A DNA stretch of 64,000 nucleotides from Cyclospora cayetanensis (Eukaryota > Apicomplexa > Conoidasida > Eucoccidiorida > Eimeriidae). The notes under the pieces were generated by a model, which was not told the DNA's origin, made no database searches, and saw nothing but the letters and a program-made list of their open reading frames with translations. The stretch is from contig NW_020312303.1 in the NCBI RefSeq assembly GCF_002999335.1, forward strand, positions 124,001-188,000. Direction: 5' to 3'. Made by a program: the position numbers and the translations under genes. Within the stretch, counting starts at the first letter, position 1. Every line of letters starts with the position of its first letter. Below are positions 12,178-25,000 of this stretch, one piece after another.

Positions 12178-13092
12178 TTAAGTGCTCGCTGCTGCTTTCT
12201 GCTGCTGTTGCATGCGAAACGCAGCGGCGTGATACCTCAAAAAGCATATTCCCTGGCGCATGCATTCAAGACGCTCAAGCGCCGTGTGCTGCCTGTAGAA
12301 ACTATCTACGTCAGGCCACCAATTGAGACATATGACAGAAGCTTCCTTGCTGCTGCTGCTGCCAAGCTTGCTGCTGCTGCTGCCAAGCTTGCTGCTGCTG
12401 CTGCCAAGCTTGCTGCTGCTGCTGGTGGTGTCAAGGGAAGAAGAGGGGAGGTCGTCGGCGACAGAAGGAGCCTTTGAACTGGCATCGACCACTTTCGGCA
12501 GTTCTCTCGCCGCTCCAGATGCTCTTACACGTCTGCTGCTGCTGTCTTCTTCCGCACTGGAAGCGAGCTGCTGCAGGCAGCCTCTGTGCAGCAAGCAGTC
12601 TTGCTGCTGCGAAAAAGTCTTGCCTCGCGGCGGGGAGGAGCAGTCCTCTAAGACACTGCCCACAGGATGCAGCGCAGGGGGAACAGCACCAGCTGCATGC
12701 CTTGCCAGCTGCGCTCGGGGAGACAGTCTGCTGTTGCTGCTGCTGTCTCTTCTGCTGCTGTCTCTGCTGCTGCTGTCTCTGCTGCTGTCGGCAGCTGCAG
12801 AGGCAGCAGACACATCCGAAATGCTGCGATGATGCAGCAGAAACATCGACATGCTGTCGCTCCCTGCTGCCGATCCTTCAGCCTCCGAGAGACTGCCAAC
12901 GCGGAGCGTTGGTGCTGCCCTCTCCTTGCTGCTGCTGCTGCATGGAGAACCTCCTGCAGCTGCGACAACGTGGCTCGTGCGCTCCAACTTCGCCTGATGC
13001 AAAAAAAATGCCTCGCCTTCTTTTCCCCCAGAAAGCCGCTGCTGCTGCTGCCGCACAGTCCAGCAGTCCGCAGCACACAGGAAGCCACATGA

Positions 13093-13136
<44 letters not shown>

Positions 13137-13456
13137 CTCTGCTGCTGCTGCTGTCTCTGCTGCTGCTGCTGCTGTCTCTGCTGCTGCTGCCCTTCTTCCT
13201 ATAAAAGCATGCGCAAGCAGGCGTGCACTGTTGCAGCAAGGCGCTCAAAACGCGTACAAGTTTCCAAAATCCCCAAAAGCCAAGGCCAGAAAGACTTTCG
13301 AAAGGCGCAGCAGCAGCAGCAGCAGCTGCTGCTGCTGCTGCTGCTGTTGCTGCTGGGCTGCCAGCGGCGCTGTATGGCCGTAACAAACTGCCGTACAACA
13401 CTGCGAGATCGCGCAGCGTTAGAGGCCTATGAGCAAACCTTCGACAAGTTCTCCGG

Positions 13457-13501
<45 letters not shown>

Positions 13502-16500
13502 GCTGCTGCTGCTGCTGCGGCGCTGCTGCTGCTGCTGCTGCCACTAGACACTGGTACCCACAGCAGTGCCACCTGCAGAAACGGCGCAGCGCACGATGTA
13601 CTACACCAAGCCTGCTTGCGTCCACTCGCTGCGAGAAGAAACGGGCAATGCAGCGGCAGCAGCAGAAAGGAGGCAGCAAGAGGCGCCAGAGAGCGCGCAC
13701 AGCAGCACACGCAGCCTCGACGACGCTGCTTGCCAACCTGGGAGTCTAGCCGTGCTGCCTTGCAGAACTGGATCCATTGACTCAGCGAAAGCGTCTGCTG
13801 CTTCGGAAACGCCACCATGTCTTCAAAAAGCAGCATACACTCCCTATACAGAACGAGCGAAAAAGACTGAGGCGTTCGGAAGTCTGCAGGCGCTGTAGGA
13901 ACTGGAAACCACATGCAGCAGTGCAGAGAAAGCAGCTCATTCAGCCTGTTGTTGCTGTTGCTGCTGCGGCTACTGTTGCATGCCCTGCTGCTGCGGGATG
14001 ATCTCGATGCCACTGTGCGTTTCAGATGCCAGCTGTCAGAACGCCGATCTTTCGCCACCAGCTGCTGCTTTTGCTGCTGCTGCTGCTGACAATGGGGGGC
14101 AGGATGACGGTGAGGGTGCGCAGCAGCAGCAGCGGCAGCAGACAGACATCCAAGATTGCAAAAGCCGCTTGGCAAAACGTTCTCAGAGAGGCGCGTTGTT
14201 GTTGCAGCACGACTGTCTCCCGCTTCTGTGCTGCAGGCTGCTGCGCTTGAAGGGCAGTTGCAGCCGCAACGGCTTCCGCTGTGTTGTCTCTTGTCACCTT
14301 CGTCGAGCACTTCCGCGTCGTTACTGCTGCAGCTGCTGCTGCTCCTGCTGCTGCAGCTGCAGCTGCTGCTGCTGCTGCTGTGTCGCACGCAGCCGCTATT
14401 CGTGGAAATGTTTTCAAAAGAAACCGAAGCCATAAGGGGACGCTGCTGCAGCTCCTTGTGCTGCTGCTGCCTCTTATTCTCGAGGAATGTCTGAAGCACA
14501 TCCAAGCCTAGCAATCTGCTCGAGCTTGGCGCATCCTCCTGCTTGCTGCTGCTCTCTTGAGGCTGCTCTTGTGGGGAAGCCTCCTCGCCTAAACGATGCC
14601 TGCCGCTGCGCGCTTTGAGGATCTTGAAGTCAGAGACATGCAAGCGGCTGCTGCTGTTTCTGCTGCTGGTGTGCCACAGGTTTGATTGCCGCTGCTGGCG
14701 AGCTTTGAATACAAAAGTCGGTGCATTCGCTGCTCCTCGAGCTGCTGCCGTTGGCGTAGAAGCATCGACTGCCTCCTCTTCCTGACGCAGAGAAGGAAAG
14801 TGCAAGTTCTCATCACTGACAAGTCGTGAAGGCAGTGTCACTACACCTTGAGCAGAAGAAGCAGCAGCGGCGACGGAAGGCGCGACTGCAGCGTCTCCCC
14901 TTTGCAAGGATACTTGCCGCTGCTGACTTCGCTGCTGCTGATTCCGCTTCTGCCGATGGCGGAGTCTCCGCGCATCTGCAGCAGCTGCCGTCTTCAGCTG
15001 TTTTCCCCCCCTCCTGCTGCGCTGCAGCGAGGTTCCCGTGGATGCAGCACGAGCGCTGGCAGAAGCTGCCGGAGACAGCAGCGCGAGATATACAATGACA
15101 AGAGCTTCTCGCAGCAACGGCTCCTTGACACGCCTGTCAATGACGCTTTCCTTCGTGCTCAAATAGCCTCCTGCGCCTTCCGCTTCATAGTCTGCAGCAG
15201 CAGCAGCAGCAGCAGCGCAGCAGTACGAGGAGGACTAAGAGGAGGAGTATCAACAGCAGTGGCAGCAGCAAAAAGAGCAGCAGCAGTAAAGAGCAGCAGC
15301 ACTATCAACAGCAGTGGCAGAAGCAAAAAGGAGCAGCAAAAAACAACAGCAACAGTGGCAGCAGCAGAAAGCAACAGCGAACAGCAGCAGCAACAGTGGC
15401 AGCAGCAGCAGAAAGCAGCAGCAAAAAGCAACAGCAACAGTGGCAGCAGCAGCAGCGAAAAGCAGCAACTAACCTGTCCTCAGCGAAGGGTTCGAGTTGA
15501 TTTCTAACAACCAGAGTTTGTGTGTTGCGTCAAGAAGCAGATCAAATCCTAAGATCTGAAAGCAGCATACGCTTTGCTGCTGCTGCTGAGAGGCAGCGAT
15601 GCTGGTATTTCCACCCCACAAGGCACGATACTTGAGCGAGAGAAGTGGATCCAACGTCCTCATGGTGCAAGACACGATTTCAATGATTTGATGCCAGATA
15701 TTCTCCGTGTCAACGCCTACAAGGCAGCAAAGAAAGAAGCAGCAGGCAGCTTCCATGACGCTGCTGATATGTGCAGAAGAGGAGCAGGCGACAAAAGAAG
15801 GAGAGCTCCCCCCAACGCGAAGAATTCCAGACACACTGATAGAGAGAGAGCGAGAGTTTAGCGAGAGAGATTCGGGAAGAGAGCAGAGAAACAGATACAG
15901 ACAGAGATGGAAAGAGATACAGACAGACAGGCAGATACGCACAGACAGAGAGAGAGTTTAGCGAGAGAGATTCGGAAAGAGAGCAGAGATACAGATACAG
16001 ACAGAGATGTAAGGAGATACAGACAGACAGGCAGATAAGCACAGACAGAGAGAGAGTTTAGCGAGAGAGATTCGGGAAGAGAGCAGAGATACAGATACAG
16101 ACAGAGATGTAAGGAGATACAGACAGACAGACAGACAGAGAGACACACACACACACAGAGTTTAGCGAGAGCGATTCGGAAAGGGAGCAGAGATACAGAC
16201 AGAGATGTAAAGCGATACAGACAGACAGACAGACACACACAGAGACAGAGAGACAGACATTGTGTGCTGGGAGGAGTTGGTTGGTGCATAAAACTGCAGA
16301 CTCTGAGGCTACTTAAAGCAGACGAAAGGCACAAAAAGCAAAACTTCAGACACATGGAGCGACTTGTTTCTATAAAGAGGCTGAAAGTCGAAAATACCCC
16401 TCGCAGAATTCAGCAGTCAAGACACATGCATTATAAGGCACAACTCGCGACAGCCACACACACGCTCCCACCTCCCCCCTACATGGACTCATACACCATA

Positions 16501-17896
16501 CAACACAGCCTCCTACAACATACAAAACAGCCTCCTACAACATATAAAACAGCCTCCTAAAAGTCAAAAATACCCCACCATGAGCTGCAAGCTCTTCCAA
16601 CACGTCCTCCAGCAGTCGCTTGTTCGCTTCTGCGTCGTGTGGATTCAAACTCCTGCTCACACGCAGTGTGCAGCCTCCCTCTCTCTATATATGTCCATTT
16701 TAATCTCTCTATCTCTATCTCTCTCTAATATATGTATGTAGATATCTCTCTCTATCTTAATGTCTACCTGTCTATATCACTAGCTTAATGTCTACCTACC
16801 TATCTCTCTCGCTCTATCTCTCCATCTAACTCTCTCTCTACCTCTATCTATCTACCCCCTCTCCCTCTCCTTGGCAAAAACGCCAGCCTTCCTTGCAGCG
16901 ACAGCAGGCATCTTACCGCTTGAAGTCTGGATGGAGCTTGTTGATGGCATAGTTCGTGAGGTGAGCAGTAGCTGACCAAGAAGATCCTTGATTGACAGCG
17001 GTGTAAGACTCAGCGCAAAAACGCACCAGACCTCTACGAGAGACGTAAACCTGTAAGGCAGCAAGAGCAGCAAGAGCAGAAGCAGCAAGAGTAGAAGCAG
17101 CAAGAGCAGCTGCAGCATGCAGGAAGGATGAGGAGGATGAGAACAGAAAGAAAAAGCAGACTCCACACAGAAGAAGAGACACCCTCAAACTTGGTAAAGG
17201 CATCCCCCAACTTTCATGGCAGGCGAGCTGAAAGAGGTAAGGCTGCTGCAGAGAGAATCTGCAACAGCAAGCGCAAGAGTAGCAGCAGCAGCAAGAGCAA
17301 GAGCAGCAGCAGCAAGAGCAAGAGTAGCAGCAGCAAGAGCAAGAGTAGCAGCAGCAGCAAGCGCAAGAGTAGCAGCAAGAGTAGCAGCAAGAGTAGCAGC
17401 AAGAGCAACAGCAAGAGTAGCAGCAAGAGCAACAGCAAGAGTAGCAGCAAGAGCAACAGCAAGAGTAGCAGCAAGAGCAACAGCAAGAGTAGCAGCAACA
17501 GTAGCAGCGCTCAATAGGCATGCATGCATGCCGTCTAAAATATCCAGCAGTAGCAGCCGCCGTTCCTCACGAAAATCCCCCAACAAAAGACTGGCTGCTC
17601 GTGTTTTCTGAAAAAATCTTCTGACACACCTGCAAGTGTGGATACACTCCAAGTAGCAAGACGTAGATCCTAAAATCGAATTTCTTGCCGTTCAGCAAGA
17701 AAGGGTTGGTAATATACTGCTGCGCTACATACAGATCTGCGGAGTCTCCCCTTAAAATGGACGGAGAAATATCCGTCGCTGCAGATGCCAGCAACACACC
17801 TATGCCTTGAGCTCCCGTGTAAGGCTTTAAAATCCAAACTTTGCTAGGCACCGCTACTACTTCTCCTGCTGTTGCTGCTGCTGCTGTTGCTGCTGC

Positions 17897-17935
<39 letters not shown>

Positions 17936-20047
17936 TGCTGTTGCTGCATTGCTTAACCCTGCTCTAAGGGAACTTGTGCCAACCAATCCGCTGCTGCCGC
18001 TGCTGTCATGCGTAGTAGTCGTCCTACTACTACTTCTGCTGCTGCTGCTGCTGCTATTGCTGTTGTTGTAGCAGCGTTGGTGGGAGCGCAGTGGGGGAAG
18101 CACATGCAATCCTCGCTGCTGTTGCTGCGGCAGCAGCAGCCTGCGCGGTGTGAAGGAGCGCAGCAGCTGGTCGCTGCTCTCGGGAAGCAAGAGCGTCTTT
18201 GGATAAAAAGCAAAAAGACTTGGTTCTAGTTCCTGAAGCAGACACGAAATTGGCTGAAAGAGGCACTCTGAGACGGCGACTCTGTGTGTGTGTGTTGCCT
18301 CTGTAAGCACTTGCTTTCGTTTGCATGCTGCAACAGCTCTCCTTCTCTCGCGGCAGCAGCAGAGCTGCTACTCTGGCAAGAAGAAGCACAGTATTTCTTT
18401 GCAAGCGGTTCCAGAGATGCTGCACAGCAGCAGCTGCTGCAGCTGCTGGCGGGGAGTGAAGAGAGTAGAGGAAAGAGAGAGGAAAGTAGAGAGTAGAGTA
18501 GAGTAAAGAGTAGAGTCAAGAGTAAAGAGTAAAGAGTAGAGTAGAATAGGATGGAAAAAATTTGTGGCGAAAAAAGCAGCAGATTCGGTAGAGGCGTGAG
18601 ACACAACTGCTGCTGGCGTACCTGCATCGCACCAAGCAAATTAGCCAACCATTGCTTGTTCGCCAGCGTCGAGAGAAAGGGAAATCGATTAATAACTCGC
18701 AGCGAAGAAGAAGTAGAAAGCGCGAGGTGATCTGTTTCCGATAAGGCGCATCCCAACCAGACGAGATCTCCTGAAAAATTCGCGAGCCGAGCAAAGTTTC
18801 TCGAAATATCCGAAGAGAGAAAGAGAGAGAGACATAGCGATACACATATATAGAGAGACAGAGAGAGACATACATACATAGCAACATATATAGACATATG
18901 TATATATATATATACATATTTATATATATATCGAGGGAACGCTTGGCATGTAGTGCCACACACTCAATCAGAACGCCTTACTCGAGGCACAAGAAATGCC
19001 TGCCTGCCTGCCAGATAGCCGACAAAAAAAGGTGAAGCAGCAGCAACAGTACTACTCATAGCAGCAGCAGCAGCAACAGTATTACTCATAGCAGCAACAG
19101 CACTACTCGCAGCAACGACAGCAGCAAAAACACTCACCTGAGGAGAAAAAGCTGTCTGCTGCCTTCCAGCCAAGAGCTTTCACGCATTCTGTTAGGAGTT
19201 TTTTCTCAGCTCCTGCCAAAGTGACGTCAACGGCAATGCTTCGTCCTCTGCAGCTGCTGCGAGGTTGCAGACGGCGGTGCTTTCGCTGCTTGTGCTGCTG
19301 CGAGCTGCTGCAGCATGCTGAGCTGCAGCAGCTCTCATATATCCAGCCTCCGAAAACTCCCATCCACGCGTCTAGGATGTCTGCTAAGTGCAGCGGAGAA
19401 GACGTCAGGCTAGAAGTCGCAGCTACGGCTGCTTCAGATGCTTTAAGACTCTCGCTGACATACGCAACACCCTTGGCTGGTGTATTACTTGAACCACGCA
19501 AAAATTGCATGGATTCACGGTGCTTCACTGAAGACATTTTCTCTCTATCCTCAAGACACACATCCTCCTGAGGAGGAGACGCACTCGCCGCTATTGATGT
19601 TGCTGTTGCTATTGGTGTTGCTGTTGCTATTGGTGTTGCTGCTGCTATTGGTGTTGCTGTTGCTATTGGTGTTGCTGCTGCTATTGATGTTGCTGCTGCC
19701 ATTGATGTTGCTGTTGCCATTGATGTTGCTGTTGCAGAAGAAGGCACTGCTCCTGCTGCTGCTGCTGCTATGGGTGTTGCTGTTGCTATTGGTGTTGCTG
19801 TTGCTATTGATGGTGCTGTTGCTATTGATGGTGCTGTTGCTATTGGTGTTGCTGCTGCAGAAGAAGGCACTGCTCCTGCTGCTGCTGCTGCTATGGGTGT
19901 TGCTGTTGCTATTGGTGTTGCTGTTGCTATTGATGGTGCTACTGCTATTGTTGTTGCTGCTATTGCTGTTGCTGTTGTTGTTGCTTTTGTTGCTGTTGTT
20001 GTCTTTGTAGACGGCGCTGCTGCACAGGCGGCTAGCGGCGATGCCAT
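12178..20047 (-). CDS. tubulin-tyrosine-ligase-like (TTLL) enzyme with long low-complexity C-terminus
   Basis: Seven exons: 19138-20047, 18622-18770, 17630-18232, 16917-17050, 16579-16652, 15474-15716 and 12178-15170, about 1701 residues; every junction keeps phase. The TTL domain reads across the exons: INRFPFLSTL, FAFYPKTLLLPESS, WILKPYTGAQGIGVLL (ATP-binding lysine), YITNPFLLNGKKFDFRIYVL, YVSRRGLVRFCAESY, HLTNYAINKLHPDF, CFQILGFDLLLDATHKLWLL then EINSNPSL (metal-binding Asp and Glu). Family role: ligation of Tyr, Glu or Gly to tubulin tails on microtubules; which activity cannot be told from sequence. Exon 1 is mostly Ala/Thr/Ile repeats (GTTGCTATTGGT on plus). The last exon adds nearly 1000 residues of Ser, Gln and Ala runs with ordinary islands such as LNELLSLHCCMWFPVPTAP. 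Start: ATG at 20047 in the first exon, but an upstream exon ending at the AG near 20115 is possible. Exon 3 could begin at 18253 instead of 18232, also in phase. Confidence 0.9.
15185..15470. repeat. CAGCAGCAACAGTGG array, TTLL intron 6
   Basis: GCAGCAACAGTGGCAGCAGC-type repeats filling the short intron between the last two TTLL exons. Confidence 0.88.
15840..16260. repeat. four ~100-bp tandem units, TTLL intron 5
   Basis: The motif GTTTAGCGAGAGAGATTCGG recurs at about 15856, 15956, 16056 and 16160 (the last copy is GAGCGATT). Each is followed by an ACAGATACAGACAGAGATG segment and a GACAGACAG tail. Confidence 0.9.
16680..16860. repeat. CTCTATCT/TCTACCTATC microsatellite, TTLL intron 4
   Basis: Pyrimidine-rich TCTCTATCTCTCTC and TAATGTCTACCT blocks between TTLL exons 4 and 5. 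Confidence 0.85.
17265..17515. repeat. AGCAACAGCAAGAGT minisatellite, TTLL intron 3
   Basis: Trinucleotide-based array of AGCAGCAAGAGTAGC blocks; open in all six frames, so not evidence of coding. Confidence 0.9.
19590..20010. repeat. GTTGCTGTTGCTATTGGT coding repeat in TTLL exon 1
   Basis: 18-bp-type units (variants ending GATGTT or GGTGTT). On the minus strand they encode Ala-Thr-Pro-Ile-Ala-Thr repeats inside the first TTLL exon. A longer block around AGAAGAAGGCACTGCTCC occurs twice (about 19735 and 19858). Confidence 0.85.
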
Positions 20048-20458
20048 GACTGGTGCTGAAGCAGCAGCAGCAGCAAATTCACCTTCTCCTGCTGTCAAAA
20101 ATTTGGAGTCTTGCTAAAGGCTAAACGGGGGCAGGCTACTACTGCTCCCGCTGCGCGCGTTGCTGCTGTATTGACAAGCCTTCCCGCGACTGCAGCTTTT
20201 CCTGCCGCATGCATAAACGACAGGAGCTGCGTCTTGCACACGCAAAGCGGGAAAATAATGAAAATTCGGTGCTGCTGCTCTTGCTGCTCTCGCAGCGAGA
20301 GCAGCAGTTGCCTGAGGACGGAAGTCAAAAGACAACGCTAAATTCAGCGCCTCAGACACTCTAAAAATTAATTAATTAGCAAACATAAGCAAAAACGCAT
20401 AGCGGTCGCGTCGGCAGCAGCCGCTCGCTGCTGCTGCTGCTGCTGCTGCTGCAGGGGC

Positions 20459-20494
<36 letters not shown>

Positions 20495-21277
20495 AACACA
20501 GTCTGCTGCTGCTGCGGCACTCTAGTCGATTTTCCGGAAATTTCGGGTGTATTAGCAGCAGATGGTGAGCGCTGCTTTGCTCCGGTGCCGTTGCCGTCGC
20601 TGCATAGCCATCGCAGAGCAGAGAATTGCCACAGGTGCAGCAGCAGTAGCAGCAGCAGCCGCAGCAGTAGCAGTAGCAGCAGCAGTAGGAGGAAGAGCAG
20701 CAGTAGGAGGAAGAGCAGCAGGAGCAGCAGGAGCAGCAGGAGGGAGAGCATCAGCACGAGCAGGAAGAGCAGCAGGCGAGGCAACAACGGCTGCTGAAAT
20801 CAGCAACACAGCATGCTGGGGAGTTCGCAGCGCATGAGTAGTTCGTGCAGCTGCTGCTGCTGCTGCCAGGGAGCTTTGTCTCGCTCTTGACTCCGACTGC
20901 GCTGCCAGAAGTTGAGGTGTTTGAAATTTTCGCCTCAATCCTCCAAGCGCATGCAGCTCCAGCTGAACAGACGCGCGGAGAAGGCGAGACTAGCACCCCA
21001 TCTTTCGCGAAAAAGATTGCAGTCAGTCTGACAGCCACTCCCGTAACAGCTGTATCGCCACTCCATCGCACCAACAGCTGTTGCAACAGCCGTTGTGGTA
21101 AGAGCAACAACAAGAGCAGCACCAACAGCTGTTGCAACAGCTGTTGGTGTAAGTGCAACAACAGCATTGGCGTCGAAGGGATGCCTCTGGGAAAGCGAGA
21201 AATTTAGCCGCGGCATTCAAAACTTCCGCAGTTTTTCAACAACCCGAGCGCCGCTTTCTCTGGAGAAACAGCAGCAG

Positions 21278-21358
<81 letters not shown>

Positions 21359-21375
21359 TTTTGGTACGTAATTTG
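20048..21375. other. divergent intergenic region, TTLL (-) / ADA2 (+)
   Basis: Contains CTG/CAG tracts at 20425-20515, a GCA/GTA-rich stretch at 20635-20775, the 51-bp tandem palindrome at 21068-21170 and a ~90-bp (CAG)n run at 21268-21356 just before the ADA2 ATG. No convincing gene. It must contain both promoters. Confidence 0.55.
21068..21167. repeat. two 51-bp direct repeats carrying CAACAGCTGTTG palindromes
   Basis: Units start at 21068 and 21119. The second contains a perfect 30-bp palindrome (21120-21149) whose half-site is CACCAACAGCTGTTG; the first copy has two or three changes in its right half. Confidence 0.85.
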
Positions 21376-21640
21376 ATGGTTAGACTTGGGCTGCGGCAAA
21401 GGCCGCAGCGCGATTTGCAAGCCGGAGGAGTCTTGGCAGCAGCAGCAGCAACTGAAGCGCAGCAGCAGCAGCAGCAGCAGCAGGAAGCGCTTCCTGCTGC
21501 TGCCGCTGCTGCTTCTGCTGCTTCTGAGGGGCATGCGTTACGAATTACAAAGCAGCGAGCAGCTGCAGCAGCGAAAAACTCAGCTGTCGCAGCAGCAGGG
21601 GGTGATTCTACAGCAGCGTATAACGCCGACGGGATGCAGC

Positions 21641-21690
<50 letters not shown>

Positions 21691-22033
21691 TGTGGGCAAG
21701 GGGATACTGCTGCTGCTTCTGCACCGACGACAGCACCAGCAGCAACGCGTTCAGCAACAGCTGCGTCAGCTTTGCGACTTTCTCCCGTTGCAGCGCATGC
21801 ATCTTCAACAGGGAGGAAGCCTCCAAGCACGCGCAGCAGCGCAGGAGGAGGAGGAGGAGCAGCAGCAGCAGCTGCTGCTGCTGCTGCTGCTCCTGCAGCT
21901 GACCGTCACAGCCTTGTGGCAGCAGCGGCAAAGAGCTCTCCTGTGCTGCATAGGGCAGCAGCAGCAGCAGCAGGTGCAGCAGCAGCAGCAAGCAGCGCTG
22001 TGGCTTCTTCAAGGCGCAGCACCAGACCGGCAG

Positions 22034-22089
<56 letters not shown>

Positions 22090-25000
22090 TCCCGGGGAGC
22101 CGCTGCTGCTGCTGAGCAGCAGGTGCAACAGCATCAGCAGCAGGTGCAGCAGCAGCAGCAACAGCAGCAGCAGCAACAGCAGCAGCAGCAACAGCAGCAT
22201 CGCTCCCCACGCAGCGCTGCTATAGCGGCAGCAGCCGCAATAGCAGCAGCAGCAGCTCCATCGTCAGCAGCAGCGGGAGGGCGTTCGACTGCTCCAGCGA
22301 ATGCTGCTGCTGCTGCCTCTGTTGGAATATCTCCGCGAGCAGCAGCAGCAGCAGCAGGAGCATCTTCAGGAGGAAGTCAGAAGAAAGACAGCAGCTCGCA
22401 TGCTCCCGCAGCAACAGCAGCTACAGGTGCAGCAACAGCAGCTGCAACAACAGCAGCAACAGGTGCAGCAGCACCAGCAGCAGCAGCAGCAGCAGCAGTG
22501 ACAGCGCCACAGAATAAGAGGCCTTTATCAACTCACAGCAATGCTGCGCGGAGAGAATCGAAGCACAAGGGGTGAGTTTTTCCTTCGGTATATGTGGGGA
22601 GTTGTGGGGATGTGATGTGTTGCAGCGATTCTCTCTGTCGGATCTGCTGCTGCCAGCAGATCCAAAGTCATCCTCGTTTTTCATGAATGAAAGAGACGTT
22701 TGAATCGGAAGTATATGTGTGTATGTATGTATGTATGTATGTGTTTATGTATGGATGGATGTATGTGTTTATGCATGTATGTATGTCTGTATATATGTAT
22801 GTATGTATGCATGTATGTATGTATGTATGTATACATGTATGAATGTAAATATGTCTATATACATGTATGAATGTAAATATGTCTATATGCATGTAGGAAT
22901 GTAAATATGTCTATATGCATGTATGGATGCATGTATGTCTGCGTGTCTGTCTGTATGTCTGAAGGCGTGGAGGGGAGTCTCAGCAGGATGCAGCTGCGAT
23001 TTCTTCAGTTTGCTGTGGCGGACGCTGCGGCTGCTGCAACACGCCTGTGTCTCTAAAAGAATTTCGTATTCAGTGTGGTGCATGCAGCGCTAGCAGCAGC
23101 AGGGAAGGAGGCAGCACGAGCAGCAAGAAAGGAGGCAGCAAATTCATAGTTTGCCTCAAATGCTTTTGTCGGGGGGTCGAAACGCAAAATCATTTAAACA
23201 GCCATCCGTATTTCGTTCTTGGACCGAATAGCAAGGAGATCTTTGCCTTATGTATGGCTGTCGTTTGTTTGCTTGCTGCTGCGGTGCTGCTGTTGTTGCT
23301 TGTTAGTTTGCTAGCTGCTGCTGTGCTGTTGTTGCTTGTTAGTTTGCTAGCCGCTGCTGTGGTGCTGTTGTTGCTTGTTAGTTTGCTAGCTGCTGCTGTG
23401 GTGTTGTTGCTTGTTAGTTTGCTAGCTGCTGTGGTGCTGTCGTTGCTTGTTAGTTTGCTAGCTGCTGCTGTGCTGCTGTCGTTGCTTGTTAGTTTGCTAG
23501 CTGCTGTAGTGCTGCTGCTGTTTGTTAGCTGCTGTTTGTTAGCTGCAGCTGCTGCGAGGGTTGGCAAAGCCTCTGCGATCTCTGCCGACATGCGATATTT
23601 TTCTTCCAGGAGTTTGTGCATGCAGACTGGACTGCAGACGAAGAAATTTCTTTGCTTGAAGCCGTCGCCAAGTGCGGCTTAGGGAACTGGAATGTATGCT
23701 GCTGCTGCTGCTGCATTTGCAGCCTTTTGTTTGTTTTGAAGAAGGCAGGCGGTAGAAGCTGTATCGTGAAACGGCTCACGTGTGTGTCTAGAGTATCTCA
23801 ATGTGGAGAGCCACGTATGTATGTATGTCTGTAGATACACATCTATATCTGTATGTACATCTATATATACAGATACGTCTATGTATTTGTATACGTCTAT
23901 CTGTGCATACACATCTATATATTTGTATACGTCTATATCTTTATACAAATCTACATATTTACATACATCTATATATATAGGTACGTCTATATATTTGCAT
24001 ACATCTATATATTTACATACATCTATATATTTGCATACATCTATATCTCTATACACATCTATGTCTCTATACAAATCTATGTCTTCACATACGTCTGTGT
24101 GTACATTTGTAAGCACATGTATGCGCATACACATACCTATGAATACATGCATGTGTGTGTGTATTTTGCTGCTTTGCATGTTTCTTTGAAGCGTCTTGCG
24201 TCTGCTCTGCAGTGGGCAAGTTCTCAATGCTGCTGTGTTGTTGTTTGTCTTAGGATGTTTCTGCTGTAGTAAATCGTGTTGCCTTCCGTCCCAAGAGTCG
24301 CTTGCAGTGTGAAGCGCACTACTTTGAGGTGTACGTGGATTCCAACGGGAAGCCTACGCCTCTGTGGCAGCAGCAGCAGCAGCAGCTTTTGCTGCTGAGG
24401 AGCTTTTTGCAGCAGCACGAGCATCGCATGCAGCAGCGGCAGCAGCAGCAGGAGGAGGAGCAGGAGAAGAAGCCTGCGCAGCAGCAGCAGCCTCCCAGCT
24501 CGTCGCTCGCATCAGCTGCAACTGCAGACGATCTTCCACCCCCTGTAGAAAGTCTCCTCCTTCGTAATGCGAGTGAAGAGGCTGCTGACAAGCGCAGTTC
24601 TGCTGTCTCTCTTGAGGCAGCAGCAACGCCTTCTGCAGCAGCAGCAGTAACGCCTTCTGCAGCAGCAGCAGCTCCAGAAGCAGCAGCAGCAGCAGCTCCA
24701 GAAGCAGCAGCAGCAGCTCCAGAAGCAGCAGCAGCAGTCACACCAGAAGATCTCAACGAGGACGAGGCACTGCTCCTCGAACTAGATGCGCAAGTCTCAC
24801 CCGCCGTTGGATCTGCTTCGACTGCCTCCATGTCGCTAGCTGAGTTGCAAAAGGCAGCAGAAGCGCTGCATCCTACGTGGGTGCCAGGAGTGGTAGCTGT
24901 GCAGCCTCAGCATCACTCGATCCAGGGGTAAGTGTTCAGCTCGACAGCAAGCGCTGCCTTGCGAAATCATGCGATTTTGTGTGACATCCTCCCTGCCGTG

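Noticed and set aside
17214..17498. Poly-leucine minus frame
   Set aside because: One of six open frames in an AGCAGCAAG repeat between two TTLL exons.
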